A program made the translations under genes and the position numbers. A stretch of DNA of 64,000 nt, from positions 1,931,501 through 1,995,500 of the forward strand of contig NZ_VYQF01000001.1 of the NCBI RefSeq assembly GCF_008710285.1. The letters are read 5' to 3'. The notes beneath the pieces are model-generated. The model did no database searches, was not told the origin of the DNA, and saw only the letters and a list, made by a program, of their open reading frames with translations. Numbering within the stretch: position 1 is the stretch's first letter; each line of letters begins with the position of its first letter. The stretch comes from Ginsengibacter hankyongi. Lineage in GTDB: Bacteria > Bacteroidota > Bacteroidia > Chitinophagales > Chitinophagaceae. Positions 26,930-35,929 of this stretch are shown here, in pieces.

Positions 26930-27538
26930 TTAATAAAACGTTTTTTTATTTGTTTTGTTCCAGACGATAACAAGGATGAGGCCCATAACTAAGCCGCCAA
27001 GGTGGGCAAAGTGAGCAACATTATCGCTCCCGGCAAACCCTCCGAAAATATCAAAGGCCGCAAAAATGGCTGCCATATATTTTGCTTTAATCGGAAAAGG
27101 GAAAGGAAGTATAAAAAATTCAGTATTAGGAAATGTATAAGCAAAAGCGGCCAATAGTCCCATGATAGCGCCCGAAGCACCAATAGCTGCACCGGTTGTT
27201 ACAAAAAACATTTGCGTGAGACCTGCAGCGAGTCCGCAAACCAAATAGAATATCAGGAATTTTTTCGGACCCCAGATTCGCTCAAGCACAGAGCCAAAAA
27301 TCCAGAGCGCATACATATTAAAAAGAATATGTAAAAATCCTCCGTGGGCAAACATGTGTGTTACTAACTGGTAAGGCTTAAACAATCCGCTGTTATAAGG
27401 ATATAGTGCGAGAATATTCGTTAGTCCGAGAGTACTGTCGAAAACTAATTGAGCCACAAACACAATAGCATTTATTATGATAAGATTTAAAACTATCGGC
27501 GGAACCTTTTGAGACGGTCTGTAATTATTATATGCCAT
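26930..27538 (-). CDS. Rhomboid family intramembrane serine protease (shorter)
   Basis: A compact 202-residue rhomboid with six predicted helices. The active-site residues are Ser122 in GASGAIMG and His179 in AHLGGLVMG, with Asn74 in HILFNMYALWIFG as the oxyanion-site residue, so it should be active. The PYQLVTHMFAHGGFLH segment is the family L1-loop signature. It has no cytoplasmic tail, unlike its neighbour, and is more like bacterial GlpG-core proteins. The pair may process different membrane substrates; this is inference from their divergence. Confidence 0.9.
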   Translation of the reverse strand: MAYNNYRPSQKVPPIVLNLIIINAIVFVAQLVFDSTLGLTNILALYPYNSGLFKPYQLVTHMFAHGGFLHILFNMYALWIFGSVLERIWGPKKFLIFYLVCGLAAGLTQMFFVTTGAAIGASGAIMGLLAAFAYTFPNTEFFILPFPFPIKAKYMAAIFAAFDIFGGFAGSDNVAHFAHLGGLVMGLILVIVWNKTNKKTFY

Positions 27539-27753
27539 TCATTAATTTATTTAGCGTGCAAATTTCGGAAATAGTTATTGGAAATAAATAATTGATAACG
27601 ATATTAACACATTGAGCTTTAATGCCAAAAGAAAAAAGTAGCAATTGTTACAAGTTTTTTGGCCTCGAATATATTAGTTAATAGGTGTGCGCATTTACGC
27701 AAACCGCTCATAACTAGCTGCGCTCTCTATTATTCAGCGGGCTGGCATACACG

Positions 27754-28992
27754 CTATTTATTTTCTTTCAAAGTAAAATTCCCGGCTTCGTTTTTATTGG
27801 AGCTGCTAATTAGCGAATGCAGTTTTGCCGCAAAAAAAATAATATCGATTTGTTGAGGTATATATGGCAGTATGGAAATAATTTTCTTAAAAGAAAGCTG
27901 GCCCTCACAGAAAATTATTTCGTTAGCTTTTTTGGCGGATATAATTTCAACCATTTTATTAGAAAACGCCTTTTGTTCAGGATCAGCCAGCACTTCTGCC
28001 AAAATATGCCCCACAGCTCTTTTATTAATTCCACATGTTTGAAACAGAACCGAAAGATCATTAAAATCTTCCCTTGATCCGGCAATAATCGCATTGGATA
28101 TTTCAGCATTCAAGCAATTGTCCACAGCTTTGCTCCTTCTAAAAAATCGGGCCGTAACAGATAATGCAGCCCTGAAGAAAATCGCAACCTGTATAAAAAA
28201 ATTAAATAAACCCGCGCTGGTTCCACCATAATGTTTTTTCACAAAAACACTCATGGCTTTATAAAACATTTTTACATAATTAAGACTCCCCTTTTTTGTA
28301 CTCTCTCCTTTAAAATGAATGATGCAACTTTCGGCAAAATAAAAGTTTTTATAGCCGGCTTTTTGTATACGGTAGCTTAGGTCAATATCTTCACCGTACA
28401 TAAAAAAGCTTTCATCAAAACCACCAACTGTATCTAGTATTTTTTTCGGAATTATCATAAATGCTCCGGCCAGCACATCCACTTCATGATTTACATTTTC
28501 ATCCAGGTAACCAAGATGGTATTTCGAAAATAGCTTTGATCTCGGAAAAAATCGGGCAAGTCCTGATAATTTATACAAAGAAGTCAATGGCGAAGGAAAA
28601 GCTCTTTTGCTTTCTTTTAAAAACTTTCCCGAGCCATCAATCATTTTTACGCCACAGGCGATCGAGTTATTTTTCGATTGAATAAAAGAAATACATTTTT
28701 CAAAACAATCTTCAGGAACGATTGTATCAGGGTTTAAAAAAAGAATATAATCGCCTGAAGCCATCTTCAACGCCATATTATTGGCTTTCGCGAAGCCTTC
28801 ATTTTTTATATTCCATATAAATTTTACCTGCGGGAAATTATTCTCAAAAAAATCCCTGCTTCCATCGGTAGAATTATTATCGACAACAAATATTTCTCCT
28901 TCGATATTTTTCATCGCTTTCTCCACCGAAAAAAGACAATACTCCAGGAAATATTTTACGTTATAATTTACTATGATTACGGAAAGGAGCAA
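27754..28992 (-). CDS. Glycosyltransferase family 2 with C-terminal Rossmann-like extension
   Basis: A 412-residue GT-A glycosyltransferase. The catalytic region (about 1-240) starts LSVIIVNYNVKYFLEYCL and includes VVDNNSTDGSRDFF, FLNPDT as the DXD-like metal motif, GAFMIIPK and FMYGEDIDLSYR. A hydrophobic segment near 262-285 may anchor it to the membrane. The last 100 residues are not part of GT2: AIIAGSREDFNDLSVLF, then IIFCEGQLSFKKIISILP, resemble the Rossmann-like CoA/NAD-binding domain at the start of polyprenyl glycosylphosphotransferases. It probably acts in envelope polysaccharide or protein glycan synthesis; acceptor unknown. Confidence 0.82.
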   Translation of the reverse strand: MLLSVIIVNYNVKYFLEYCLFSVEKAMKNIEGEIFVVDNNSTDGSRDFFENNFPQVKFIWNIKNEGFAKANNMALKMASGDYILFLNPDTIVPEDCFEKCISFIQSKNNSIACGVKMIDGSGKFLKESKRAFPSPLTSLYKLSGLARFFPRSKLFSKYHLGYLDENVNHEVDVLAGAFMIIPKKILDTVGGFDESFFMYGEDIDLSYRIQKAGYKNFYFAESCIIHFKGESTKKGSLNYVKMFYKAMSVFVKKHYGGTSAGLFNFFIQVAIFFRAALSVTARFFRRSKAVDNCLNAEISNAIIAGSREDFNDLSVLFQTCGINKRAVGHILAEVLADPEQKAFSNKMVEIISAKKANEIIFCEGQLSFKKIISILPYIPQQIDIIFFAAKLHSLISSSNKNEAGNFTLKENK

Positions 28993-29000
28993 GAGTAATT

Positions 29001-29032
29001 AAAAAGTTGACTGGTTAAAAAGTTGACTGGTT
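29001..29032 (+). repeat. 16-base tandem direct repeat
   Basis: AAAAAGTTGACTGGTT occurs twice with no spacer, just upstream of the glycosyltransferase start (minus strand). It is too short to assign and may come from replication slippage. Confidence 0.9.
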
Positions 29033-29153
29033 TATTGAAGGATAATTATTAATCCTATTCATTAATTGGAAAATATAGGGTGATAACACTTTGCAATTAA
29101 ACAATAAATCAATTAATCACGCAAAATAAATAAACATTTATAATCTTTGCGGA

Positions 29154-29930
29154 ATGTATAAACAAACTCTCATTGAAGCAACAGAAGCCGGAGCATCGGA
29201 ACTCATGCGATTCTTTAACGGTACATTTACCATTAGTAATAAAGAAGGTATAAATAATTTAGTGACCGAAGCAGACCATGCCGCTGATAAAGCAATCCAG
29301 GAAGTAATAAAAAAATCTTTTCCCGGTCATGGAATTGTTAGCGAAGAAACAGCAGAAAAGGTAACCGACAGCGAATTCAAATGGATTATTGACCCGATTG
29401 ATGGTACGGTTAATTTTGCCAACGGCATTCCCATTTGCTGTGTCAGTATCGGGCTGGAGCAAAATGGCAAAATGCTTATGGGCGCTGTTTACAATCCCAT
29501 ATTTAAGGAATTTTATTTTGCTGAAAGAGGACAAGGCTCGACATTAAATGATAAGAAAATTTCCGTGAGCAATAAAACAGAAGTTCTAAGAAGTTGTTTG
29601 GTTACCGGGTTTCCTTATACGTATTTAGATCAGCCTAACGGACCGTTGCAGGTTTTCGAAAGATTAATAAGAAAAGGAATTCCCGTTAGAAGGCTTGGAA
29701 GCGCAGCGATAGATTTGTGCTGGGTTGCCGCAGGCCGTTTCGACGGATTTTATGAACACCAGTTAAATGCGTGGGACAGCGCTGCTGGTTTTATTATCGT
29801 TGAAGAAGCCGGGGGAAAGGTTACAGACTTAAAGGGAGACACTTATTCTCCCTATCAACCGGGGATAATTGCGACCAATGGAGTAATTCATGATGAATTG
29901 ATCGAATGGGTGCAGGGGAATATTAGTTGA
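29154..29930 (+). CDS. Inositol-1-monophosphatase family protein (SuhB-like)
   Basis: A 258-residue Mg-dependent phosphatase. The metal site is complete: Glu64-Glu65 in SEETAE, Asp80 and Asp83 in IDPIDGTVNF, and the distal Asp in NAWDSAAGFIIVEEAGG. Members hydrolyse inositol monophosphate or related sugar phosphates, and bacterial SuhB also takes part in rRNA antitermination. Which role applies here cannot be told from sequence. It is followed by an unusual repeat-containing gap and then thiL. The start ATG is at 29154. Confidence 0.9.
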   Translation: MYKQTLIEATEAGASELMRFFNGTFTISNKEGINNLVTEADHAADKAIQEVIKKSFPGHGIVSEETAEKVTDSEFKWIIDPIDGTVNFANGIPICCVSIGLEQNGKMLMGAVYNPIFKEFYFAERGQGSTLNDKKISVSNKTEVLRSCLVTGFPYTYLDQPNGPLQVFERLIRKGIPVRRLGSAAIDLCWVAAGRFDGFYEHQLNAWDSAAGFIIVEEAGGKVTDLKGDTYSPYQPGIIATNGVIHDELIEWVQGNIS

Positions 29931-29936
29931 TGTTTT

Positions 29937-30077
29937 CCCCTCCTTTGGAGAGGGGTTGGGGTGAATTATAAAGAAGGAGAACAACTTTTAAAAGTGATTT
30001 TCCGACTTAAAAAACATTAAGAAAAAAATAGAATGACGGGATTAGCGACATCGTACATCAAACATCGTACTTCGTAC
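29937..30077. repeat. Intergenic GC-rich hairpin plus short iterated repeats
   Basis: CCCCTC (29937-29942) pairs with GAGGGG (29950-29955) around CTTTGGA, then TTGGGGTG. About 90 bases on, ACATCGTAC occurs at 30048-30056 and 30062-30070, followed by TTCGTAC. Similar hairpin and iterated TCGTAC strings are, from memory, dispersed in intergenic DNA of related genomes. The hairpin has no T run, so it is not a typical terminator. Confidence 0.55.
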
Positions 30078-30089
30078 ATATAAATAACT

Positions 30090-31118
30090 ATGGCAGAAAG
30101 AACAGAAATATCATCACTCGGCGAATTTGGTCTTATCGATCATCTTACAAAAAATAATGAAATTAAAAATGCATCCACTATTGTAAGTGTTGGTGATGAT
30201 GCTGCCGTTCTTGATCATTTTGGAAAGCAGGTGGTTGTTACTACAGATATGCTGGTAGAAGGAATTCACTTTGACTTGATGTACACGCCGTTAAAACATT
30301 TAGGATATAAAAGTGTAATCGTAAACCTCAGCGACGTGTACGCAATGAATGCAACTCCGCAACAGATAACGATGAGCATTGCTTTTAGTAACAGGTTTAG
30401 CGTTGAAGCTTTAGACGAATTTTACGAGGGCGTTTATGCGGCCTGCGACCGTTACAACGTTGATTTAATTGGTGGAGATACTTCCTCTTCACAAAAAGGG
30501 TTTATTATTTGTGTTACTGCAATTGGCGAAGTTGCGCCGGATAAATATGTAAAAAGAAGCACTGCAAAAATTGGTGATCTTATTTGCGTGAGCGGCGACC
30601 TGGGCGCAGCATTTCTTGGATTAACTATTTTAGAACGGGAGAAAAAGGTTTTCCTGGAAACGAAGGGCGTGCAACCTGATCTTGAAAACCAGGATTATAT
30701 AATCGGCCGATTTTTAAAACCTGAGGCAAGAAAAGACATTATTGAATTTTTTGCGGCTAACAAAATTATTCCCACTTCAATGATTGATATTAGTGACGGA
30801 TTAAGCAGTGAAATATTGCACATTTGCAAACAAAGTAAAACAGGTTGTGTTTTGTATGAAGAAAAAATTCCTGTAAACGATATGGCCCGGCAGTTTGCTT
30901 ATAAATTGGAGATCGATCCAACAGCATGTGCGCTCAGCGGCGGCGAAGATTATGAATTGCTCTTTACCATTGACCAGAACGATTACAATAAAATTGTATC
31001 TAATGATAACATAAGTATAGTGGGTCATATAACAGAACAGGAGGAAGGCTGTCTCCTGGTTACAAAAGGCGGGAACACTCATAAACTTACAGCGCAGGGC
31101 TGGAATGCATTTAAGTAA
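30090..31118 (+). CDS. thiL: Thiamine-monophosphate kinase
   Basis: Phosphorylates thiamine monophosphate to the active cofactor thiamine diphosphate. The 342-residue protein has the PurM/ThiL ATP-binding pattern: SVGDDAAVLD near 33-42, TTDMLVEGIHF, GYKSVIVNLSDVYAM, LIGGDTSSS and ISDGLSSEI, and the C-terminal SGGEDYELLF motif. Length is normal. No thi riboswitch or other thiamine gene is nearby. The enzyme product is the cofactor of the E1 dehydrogenase encoded 15 kb to the right. Confidence 0.95.
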   Translation: MAERTEISSLGEFGLIDHLTKNNEIKNASTIVSVGDDAAVLDHFGKQVVVTTDMLVEGIHFDLMYTPLKHLGYKSVIVNLSDVYAMNATPQQITMSIAFSNRFSVEALDEFYEGVYAACDRYNVDLIGGDTSSSQKGFIICVTAIGEVAPDKYVKRSTAKIGDLICVSGDLGAAFLGLTILEREKKVFLETKGVQPDLENQDYIIGRFLKPEARKDIIEFFAANKIIPTSMIDISDGLSSEILHICKQSKTGCVLYEEKIPVNDMARQFAYKLEIDPTACALSGGEDYELLFTIDQNDYNKIVSNDNISIVGHITEQEEGCLLVTKGGNTHKLTAQGWNAFK

Positions 31119-31193
31119 ATGTTATTGTTCTAAAAAATCTCATATTAAAGTATTACTATCGAATTACAGTATTTATACAGAGTTTTGCAAACC

Positions 31194-32657
31194 ATGAGGC
31201 TTTTTTTTACCCTATTTATTGTTACTATTTTCTGTTCCTGCTCGGTTTCTAAAAATTATAATCCAGATAAAAAATATTCCAAAGAAGAATTACAGGAAGA
31301 CTATAATTTACTATTGAAGATATTGGGGAAAAAGCATCCTTCATTGTACTGGTACACGTCCAGGGACAGCATGAATTACTTTTTCAAGGAAGGTTATAAA
31401 TCAATTAAAGATTCAATGACTGAACTGCAATTTGGCTGGAAAATACTGGCCCCGCTTACTTCTGTCATCCATTGTGGCCACACCAGTTTTAGCATGAGCA
31501 AAGGCTGGAATAAATTTATAAGACATAAAAGAATACCTTCTTTCCCTTTATTTTTAAAAATATGGAAGGATACCATGGAGGTTATTTATAACCTCAACAG
31601 AAACGATTCCATTATAAAAAAAGGAACCATTATCACATCAATTAATGGAATAACTAGCGCAAATATTGTCAACATCATGTTCGATTATATGGTTGAAGAC
31701 GGCTATTCTGAAAATGTAAATTATATCCGGCTCAGTACGAGCTTCCCATATTTTCACCGTAATATTTTCGGCTTATATAAAACATATAATATAGGTTATA
31801 TCGATAGTGCCGGGGAACAAAAAAATATTTCGATTCCTTATTTTAACCCACCGGCGGATTCATTAAAGAAAATTGAAAAGCAGCAAAAAAATGAAAAGAA
31901 ATTAAATAAAACCAGTAAGCGGGAAAATATCCGGTCACTGCAAATTGATACAACTTTCGCATTGATGACCATCAATAGTTTTTCTAAAGGGCACTTAAAG
32001 TATTTTTTCAAAAGATCTTTCAGGAAAATTCGTAAAAAGAAAATTACAAACTTAGTTATTGATATAAGAGCTAACGGTGGTGGAGATATTAATAATTATG
32101 TACTACTTACAAAGTTTCTAAGAAACTTGCCGTTCAAAGTTGCAGATTCAGCCTGGTCAAAAGGTAAAAATTTCGGACCGTATACAAGATATATAACGTC
32201 GGGTATTTTTAATAATATCGGCTTATCGGTTTTAACCCATAAGGGCAAGGACGGTAATTATCATTTTGGTTACTGGGAGCGACATACGTTTATGCCTAAA
32301 CGAAGAAATCATTTCGATGGAAATGTCTATGTGCTTATCAATGGCCTAACTTTTTCTGCCGCCACACTTTTTTGCAACGCAGTAAAAGGCCAGCAAAACG
32401 TTACGTTAGTTGGCGAAGAAACAGGCGGCGGATGGTATGGAAACTCGGGCATTATGATTCCTGATATTAAATTGCCAAATACAAAACTGCGTGTACGCCT
32501 TCCTTTTTTTCGTATTGTGCAATACAATCATCTTAATGTAAAAGGTTCCGGGGTACTTCCGGATGTTTATATTACTCCCGTTTATAAAGACATAATTAAT
32601 GACATTGATACAAAGATGGAATGGGTGAGAAAAACCGTTAAAGAAAAGGGAGAATGA
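31194..32657 (+). CDS. S41-type peptidase-like lipoprotein
   Basis: A predicted lipoprotein of 487 residues with a C-terminal-processing-peptidase-like (S41) domain. A TTG at 31185 is in frame, but ATG 31194 is preferred because it gives a proper signal, MRLFFTLFIVTIFCSC, with a Cys at the end of the hydrophobic run. The catalytic domain has VIDIRANGGGDINNYV, then LINGLTFSAATLFCNAV with the candidate nucleophile Ser, and GEETGGGWYGNSG. An N-terminal helical region and a degenerate PDZ-like section precede it. The substrate is unknown. It converges with nagA, 8 bases apart. Confidence 0.82.
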   Translation: MRLFFTLFIVTIFCSCSVSKNYNPDKKYSKEELQEDYNLLLKILGKKHPSLYWYTSRDSMNYFFKEGYKSIKDSMTELQFGWKILAPLTSVIHCGHTSFSMSKGWNKFIRHKRIPSFPLFLKIWKDTMEVIYNLNRNDSIIKKGTIITSINGITSANIVNIMFDYMVEDGYSENVNYIRLSTSFPYFHRNIFGLYKTYNIGYIDSAGEQKNISIPYFNPPADSLKKIEKQQKNEKKLNKTSKRENIRSLQIDTTFALMTINSFSKGHLKYFFKRSFRKIRKKKITNLVIDIRANGGGDINNYVLLTKFLRNLPFKVADSAWSKGKNFGPYTRYITSGIFNNIGLSVLTHKGKDGNYHFGYWERHTFMPKRRNHFDGNVYVLINGLTFSAATLFCNAVKGQQNVTLVGEETGGGWYGNSGIMIPDIKLPNTKLRVRLPFFRIVQYNHLNVKGSGVLPDVYITPVYKDIINDIDTKMEWVRKTVKEKGE

Positions 32658-32665
32658 TTGTAAGC

Positions 32666-33754
32666 TTACACGCAATTTAGCACGTCAAATTTTTCATTCA
32701 GGAAAACTAAATCTGCTTTGTACCCTTTTTTAATATTACCTGTTTGCGTATCAATTCCTAAAACTTTTGCAGGATAAAGGCTTGCCATTCTTAATGCTTC
32801 GCCTAAAGTAATATCACATTGCTCCACGCAATTTTTTACAGCTTTTATCATCGTTAGTGCTGAGCCGCTAAGTATTCCGTTAGATTCATATTTATCGCCT
32901 TTTAGTTCATGGGGATAAGGCCCATCATTTGTTTCAGTAACAGCATCAGTTATTAATAATAATCTTTCGCCCATTAATTTTTTTGCCAAACGTATCATTG
33001 TAAAATCAACATGATAACCATCTGCTACGATGCTTACCATAACTTCCGGATGCAGCATTATAGCAGCAGGCAACCCCGGTTCACGGTGATGCAGAGGGCT
33101 CATGGCATTGAATAAATGAGTTGCAAGATGAATGTCTTTAAAAAAATCACTTGCTTCATTATAAGACGCATTGCTATGTCCTGCAGAAATAATTATACCG
33201 TAGCTTTTTATTAAGTCAATAATTTCTTTGGCGCAGACTTCAGGAGCAAGTGTTATCATTTTTACAGCTCCCTTTCCATATTCCAAGAGTTCTTTCACTT
33301 CATTCATTCCGGGTGAATGAATAAAACTTTCTATGTGGGCACCGCGTTTTATTTTATTAATCCATGGCCCCTCAATGTGTAAACCCGGAACTCCTTCCCC
33401 ACCGCTTTTCCAGTATTCATGTATCGCATCAATTCCTTTTTTAAATACTTCTGTTGAGTTGGTTGCTATGGTTGGCAAAAAATATTTTGTTCCTCCATTA
33501 TTGCAATGCGCTTTCATTGTATAAAGTGTATCTGCGGAAGGAGACACTGAAAATAATTTTGAAGAAGCACCATAGATTTGTATATCAATACATGCGGGAG
33601 CTAATATTGGCGCATGTTGTATTACTTTAATTGAAGCGGGCAAATCATTTAACGAAACAACATCTGCAATAAGATTATGTTCAATAATTACTGCTGAATT
33701 ATTTTGCCATTCTTGTCCCGTAAAAAGTTTATCTGCTGAATAAGCGGTAAGCAT
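32666..33754 (-). CDS. nagA: N-acetylglucosamine-6-phosphate deacetylase
   Basis: Removes acetate from GlcNAc-6-phosphate in amino-sugar recycling. The 362-residue amidohydrolase has GLHIEGPWIN near 121-130 (metal Glu), SAGHSNASYNEA (His), ATHLFNAMSPLHHREPG (His and substrate loop) and LITDAV (catalytic Asp). The C-terminal strands return with GYKADLVFLNEKFDVL, as usual in this superfamily. It ends 3 bases from the nitrilase gene, so the two are probably co-transcribed. nagB is not in the window. Confidence 0.93.
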   Translation of the reverse strand: MLTAYSADKLFTGQEWQNNSAVIIEHNLIADVVSLNDLPASIKVIQHAPILAPACIDIQIYGASSKLFSVSPSADTLYTMKAHCNNGGTKYFLPTIATNSTEVFKKGIDAIHEYWKSGGEGVPGLHIEGPWINKIKRGAHIESFIHSPGMNEVKELLEYGKGAVKMITLAPEVCAKEIIDLIKSYGIIISAGHSNASYNEASDFFKDIHLATHLFNAMSPLHHREPGLPAAIMLHPEVMVSIVADGYHVDFTMIRLAKKLMGERLLLITDAVTETNDGPYPHELKGDKYESNGILSGSALTMIKAVKNCVEQCDITLGEALRMASLYPAKVLGIDTQTGNIKKGYKADLVFLNEKFDVLNCV

Positions 33755-33757
33755 AGA

Positions 33758-34570
33758 TTACATATTTATGTTGAATGAATCAGCATCTTTCCAAAACGGA
33801 AATTTTTCTCTCACCTGGTTTAATTTGTCTTTCTGTAACATATAAGTAAAAATATCTTCCTCATCTTTTTTAATGTAAAGGACTTCGCCCAGCGGATCAA
33901 TAATCATACTTTCCCCGCTATGATGGATTCCATTACCGTCGTCGCCAACCCTGTTTACACCGATAACATAACATTGATTTTCTATTGCCCTTGCAGTTAA
34001 TAAAGTTTTCCATGCATGAATTCTTTGTTCAGGCCAGTTGGCAACATAAATTAGCAAATCATATTCAAGGGCCGAGTTGGAAGAAGATTGCCTCGCCCAA
34101 ACAGGAAAGCGAAGATCATAACAAATCTGTAAATTTATTTTCCAGCCTTTTACAGAAGCAATCAATCTTTTGTTTCCTGGTTTAAAATGCGTGTGTTCGT
34201 TACCGTAAGCAAACAGATGCCTTTTATCATAACTGCCATATTCGCCGTTTGGTAACATCCAAATAAGACGATTGAAATAGTTGTTTTCATCCTGAGCGTT
34301 AGTCGGAGTGGCTTTTATCATCACACTGCCGGTAAGAATTACTTTTTTTTCGACAGCAATCTTTTTCATCCATTGGATAGTTTCACCATTCATTTCTTCT
34401 GCAAGTATTTCAGGCTTCATACTAAATCCTGTATTGAACATTTCAGGAAGAATAATTACTTCAGTTTTTTCTTTAATGCTTTCAATTTTTTTTGAAAGCA
34501 TATCGAGGTTTGCTTTTTTATCTTCCCAGTGAAGATTGGTTTGAATGATGTTTATGGTGAGAGATGACAT
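33758..34570 (-). CDS. Nitrilase-superfamily amidohydrolase (omega-amidase-like)
   Basis: A 270-residue carbon-nitrogen hydrolase. The catalytic triad is in place: Glu43 in LPEMFNTGF, Lys116 in YDKRHLF and Cys150 in LQICYDLRFP. The sequence resembles E. coli YafV and omega-amidases, which hydrolyse alpha-keto-glutaramate or the succinamate-like products of transamination and serve in metabolite repair. This would fit the methionine-type aminotransferase at 12 kb, because methionine transamination from glutamine yields such products; the link is inference. It lies 3 bases from nagA. Confidence 0.88.
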   Translation of the reverse strand: MSSLTINIIQTNLHWEDKKANLDMLSKKIESIKEKTEVIILPEMFNTGFSMKPEILAEEMNGETIQWMKKIAVEKKVILTGSVMIKATPTNAQDENNYFNRLIWMLPNGEYGSYDKRHLFAYGNEHTHFKPGNKRLIASVKGWKINLQICYDLRFPVWARQSSSNSALEYDLLIYVANWPEQRIHAWKTLLTARAIENQCYVIGVNRVGDDGNGIHHSGESMIIDPLGEVLYIKKDEEDIFTYMLQKDKLNQVREKFPFWKDADSFNINM

Positions 34571-34753
34571 GCTGTAAAGTTATTGGATTGAGAAACAATA
34601 AGAAATCTACTGATTTAAACCTGTGATTTTGGAAGATTATGATAATAGATTAGTTTTAGTCGCGGTAAGTTAAGGTTTATCTTAAATTTACTCTGAATTG
34701 TGTGACAAGGTTCAGAATATTATATCTATCTCTTATTATTGCAAAAAATAATC

Positions 34754-35929
34754 ATGTCTGACAAAGCCTTCGTAACCCCTAAAATCTTAAAATGGGCAAG
34801 GGAATCGGCCCGGATGTCTTTAGAGTCGGCGGCCTCGAAGATTTCTGTAAGCTCTGAAAAACTCGAAGATTGGGAAGAAGGAATAAGCCACCCAACAATT
34901 AAACAGGCTGAGTCTTTAGCAAAAGCGTATAGAAGACCCTTTGCAATATTTTTTCTTCCGGAAATCCCTAGAGATTTTCAAACATTACAAGACTTTCGTA
35001 GACAAACTGCAAAAAAGCTTGGAACAGCATCCATATTCATTATACGTGAAATTCAGCAAAAACAGAATTGGATTAGTGAATTATATTCAGAAAACGAAGA
35101 ATCGCCCTTATCGTTTGTAGGAAAATATTCAATCAAATCAAGTGCCCAAAATGTAGCCAAAGATATTCTTGCAACACTTGAAATAGACCCACTTCACTAC
35201 TTTACTGAAAATCCAATTAGGGAATGGATAACAAAAGCCGAGGCGAAGGGAATTTTTATTTCAAGGACAAGCTTTATTCATACAAGACTAAAATTAGATA
35301 GCGAAGAATTGCAAGGCTTTGCAATTTCTGATAAATTTGCGCCATTTATATTTATTAATTCGGAAGACTGGAACGCACCTCAGCTTTTTACCTTAGTGCA
35401 TGAATTAGCCCATATCTGGATTGCTGCTTCAGGTATATCGAATGACATAGAACCCGAATTAAAACATAAAGACAAATTACATCCAATTGAATTATTCTGC
35501 AATGAAGTAGCAGCGAATGCCTTACTTCCCACAGAAATAATGGAAAATTTTGACCACTCTGTTTTTAATTCTTCAAAAGATATATTTAGTATTTCAAAAA
35601 AGTTAGGAGTAAGCTCATTTACGTTTCTTTATAGAGCGTTTTCACTTGACTTAATTTCTTTAGATAAATATAAAAAGCTAAAGAAACAGGCAGATGAAGA
35701 CTTTCAAGCATTCTTATTGCGGGAAGAAGAGAAAGCAAATAAAACAAAAGAAAAAAAGAAAGGTGGTCCTGATTACTTTATGTTACTTGTAAATAAAAAT
35801 AGTCATCTATTTACCAAAGTTGTTATGGATGCATTTCGTGGAGGATATATTCAACCTACACAAGCAAGTACTTTACTAAACACACAAGTAAATAATTTTT
35901 CAAAACTTGAAGCGTTTCTTTATAAATGA
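34754..35929 (+). CDS. XRE-family HTH and ImmA/IrrE metallopeptidase-domain protein
   Basis: A 391-residue two-domain protein. A helix-turn-helix of the XRE/Cro type occupies about 8-65 (ILKWARESARMSLESAASK, then DWEEGISHPTIKQAESLAKA). The ImmA/IrrE peptidase domain follows, with the zinc motif HELAH at 216-220 and a downstream NEVAANALLPTE. A lysine-rich linker (about 325-335) leads to a C-terminal tail. ImmA-type peptidases cleave repressors or antitoxins. The ATG at 34754 is preferred over an in-frame TTG five codons earlier. Its last codons overlap the start of the DUF4411 gene (ATGA), indicating coupled translation. This pair looks acquired. Confidence 0.88.
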   Translation: MSDKAFVTPKILKWARESARMSLESAASKISVSSEKLEDWEEGISHPTIKQAESLAKAYRRPFAIFFLPEIPRDFQTLQDFRRQTAKKLGTASIFIIREIQQKQNWISELYSENEESPLSFVGKYSIKSSAQNVAKDILATLEIDPLHYFTENPIREWITKAEAKGIFISRTSFIHTRLKLDSEELQGFAISDKFAPFIFINSEDWNAPQLFTLVHELAHIWIAASGISNDIEPELKHKDKLHPIELFCNEVAANALLPTEIMENFDHSVFNSSKDIFSISKKLGVSSFTFLYRAFSLDLISLDKYKKLKKQADEDFQAFLLREEEKANKTKEKKKGGPDYFMLLVNKNSHLFTKVVMDAFRGGYIQPTQASTLLNTQVNNFSKLEAFLYK

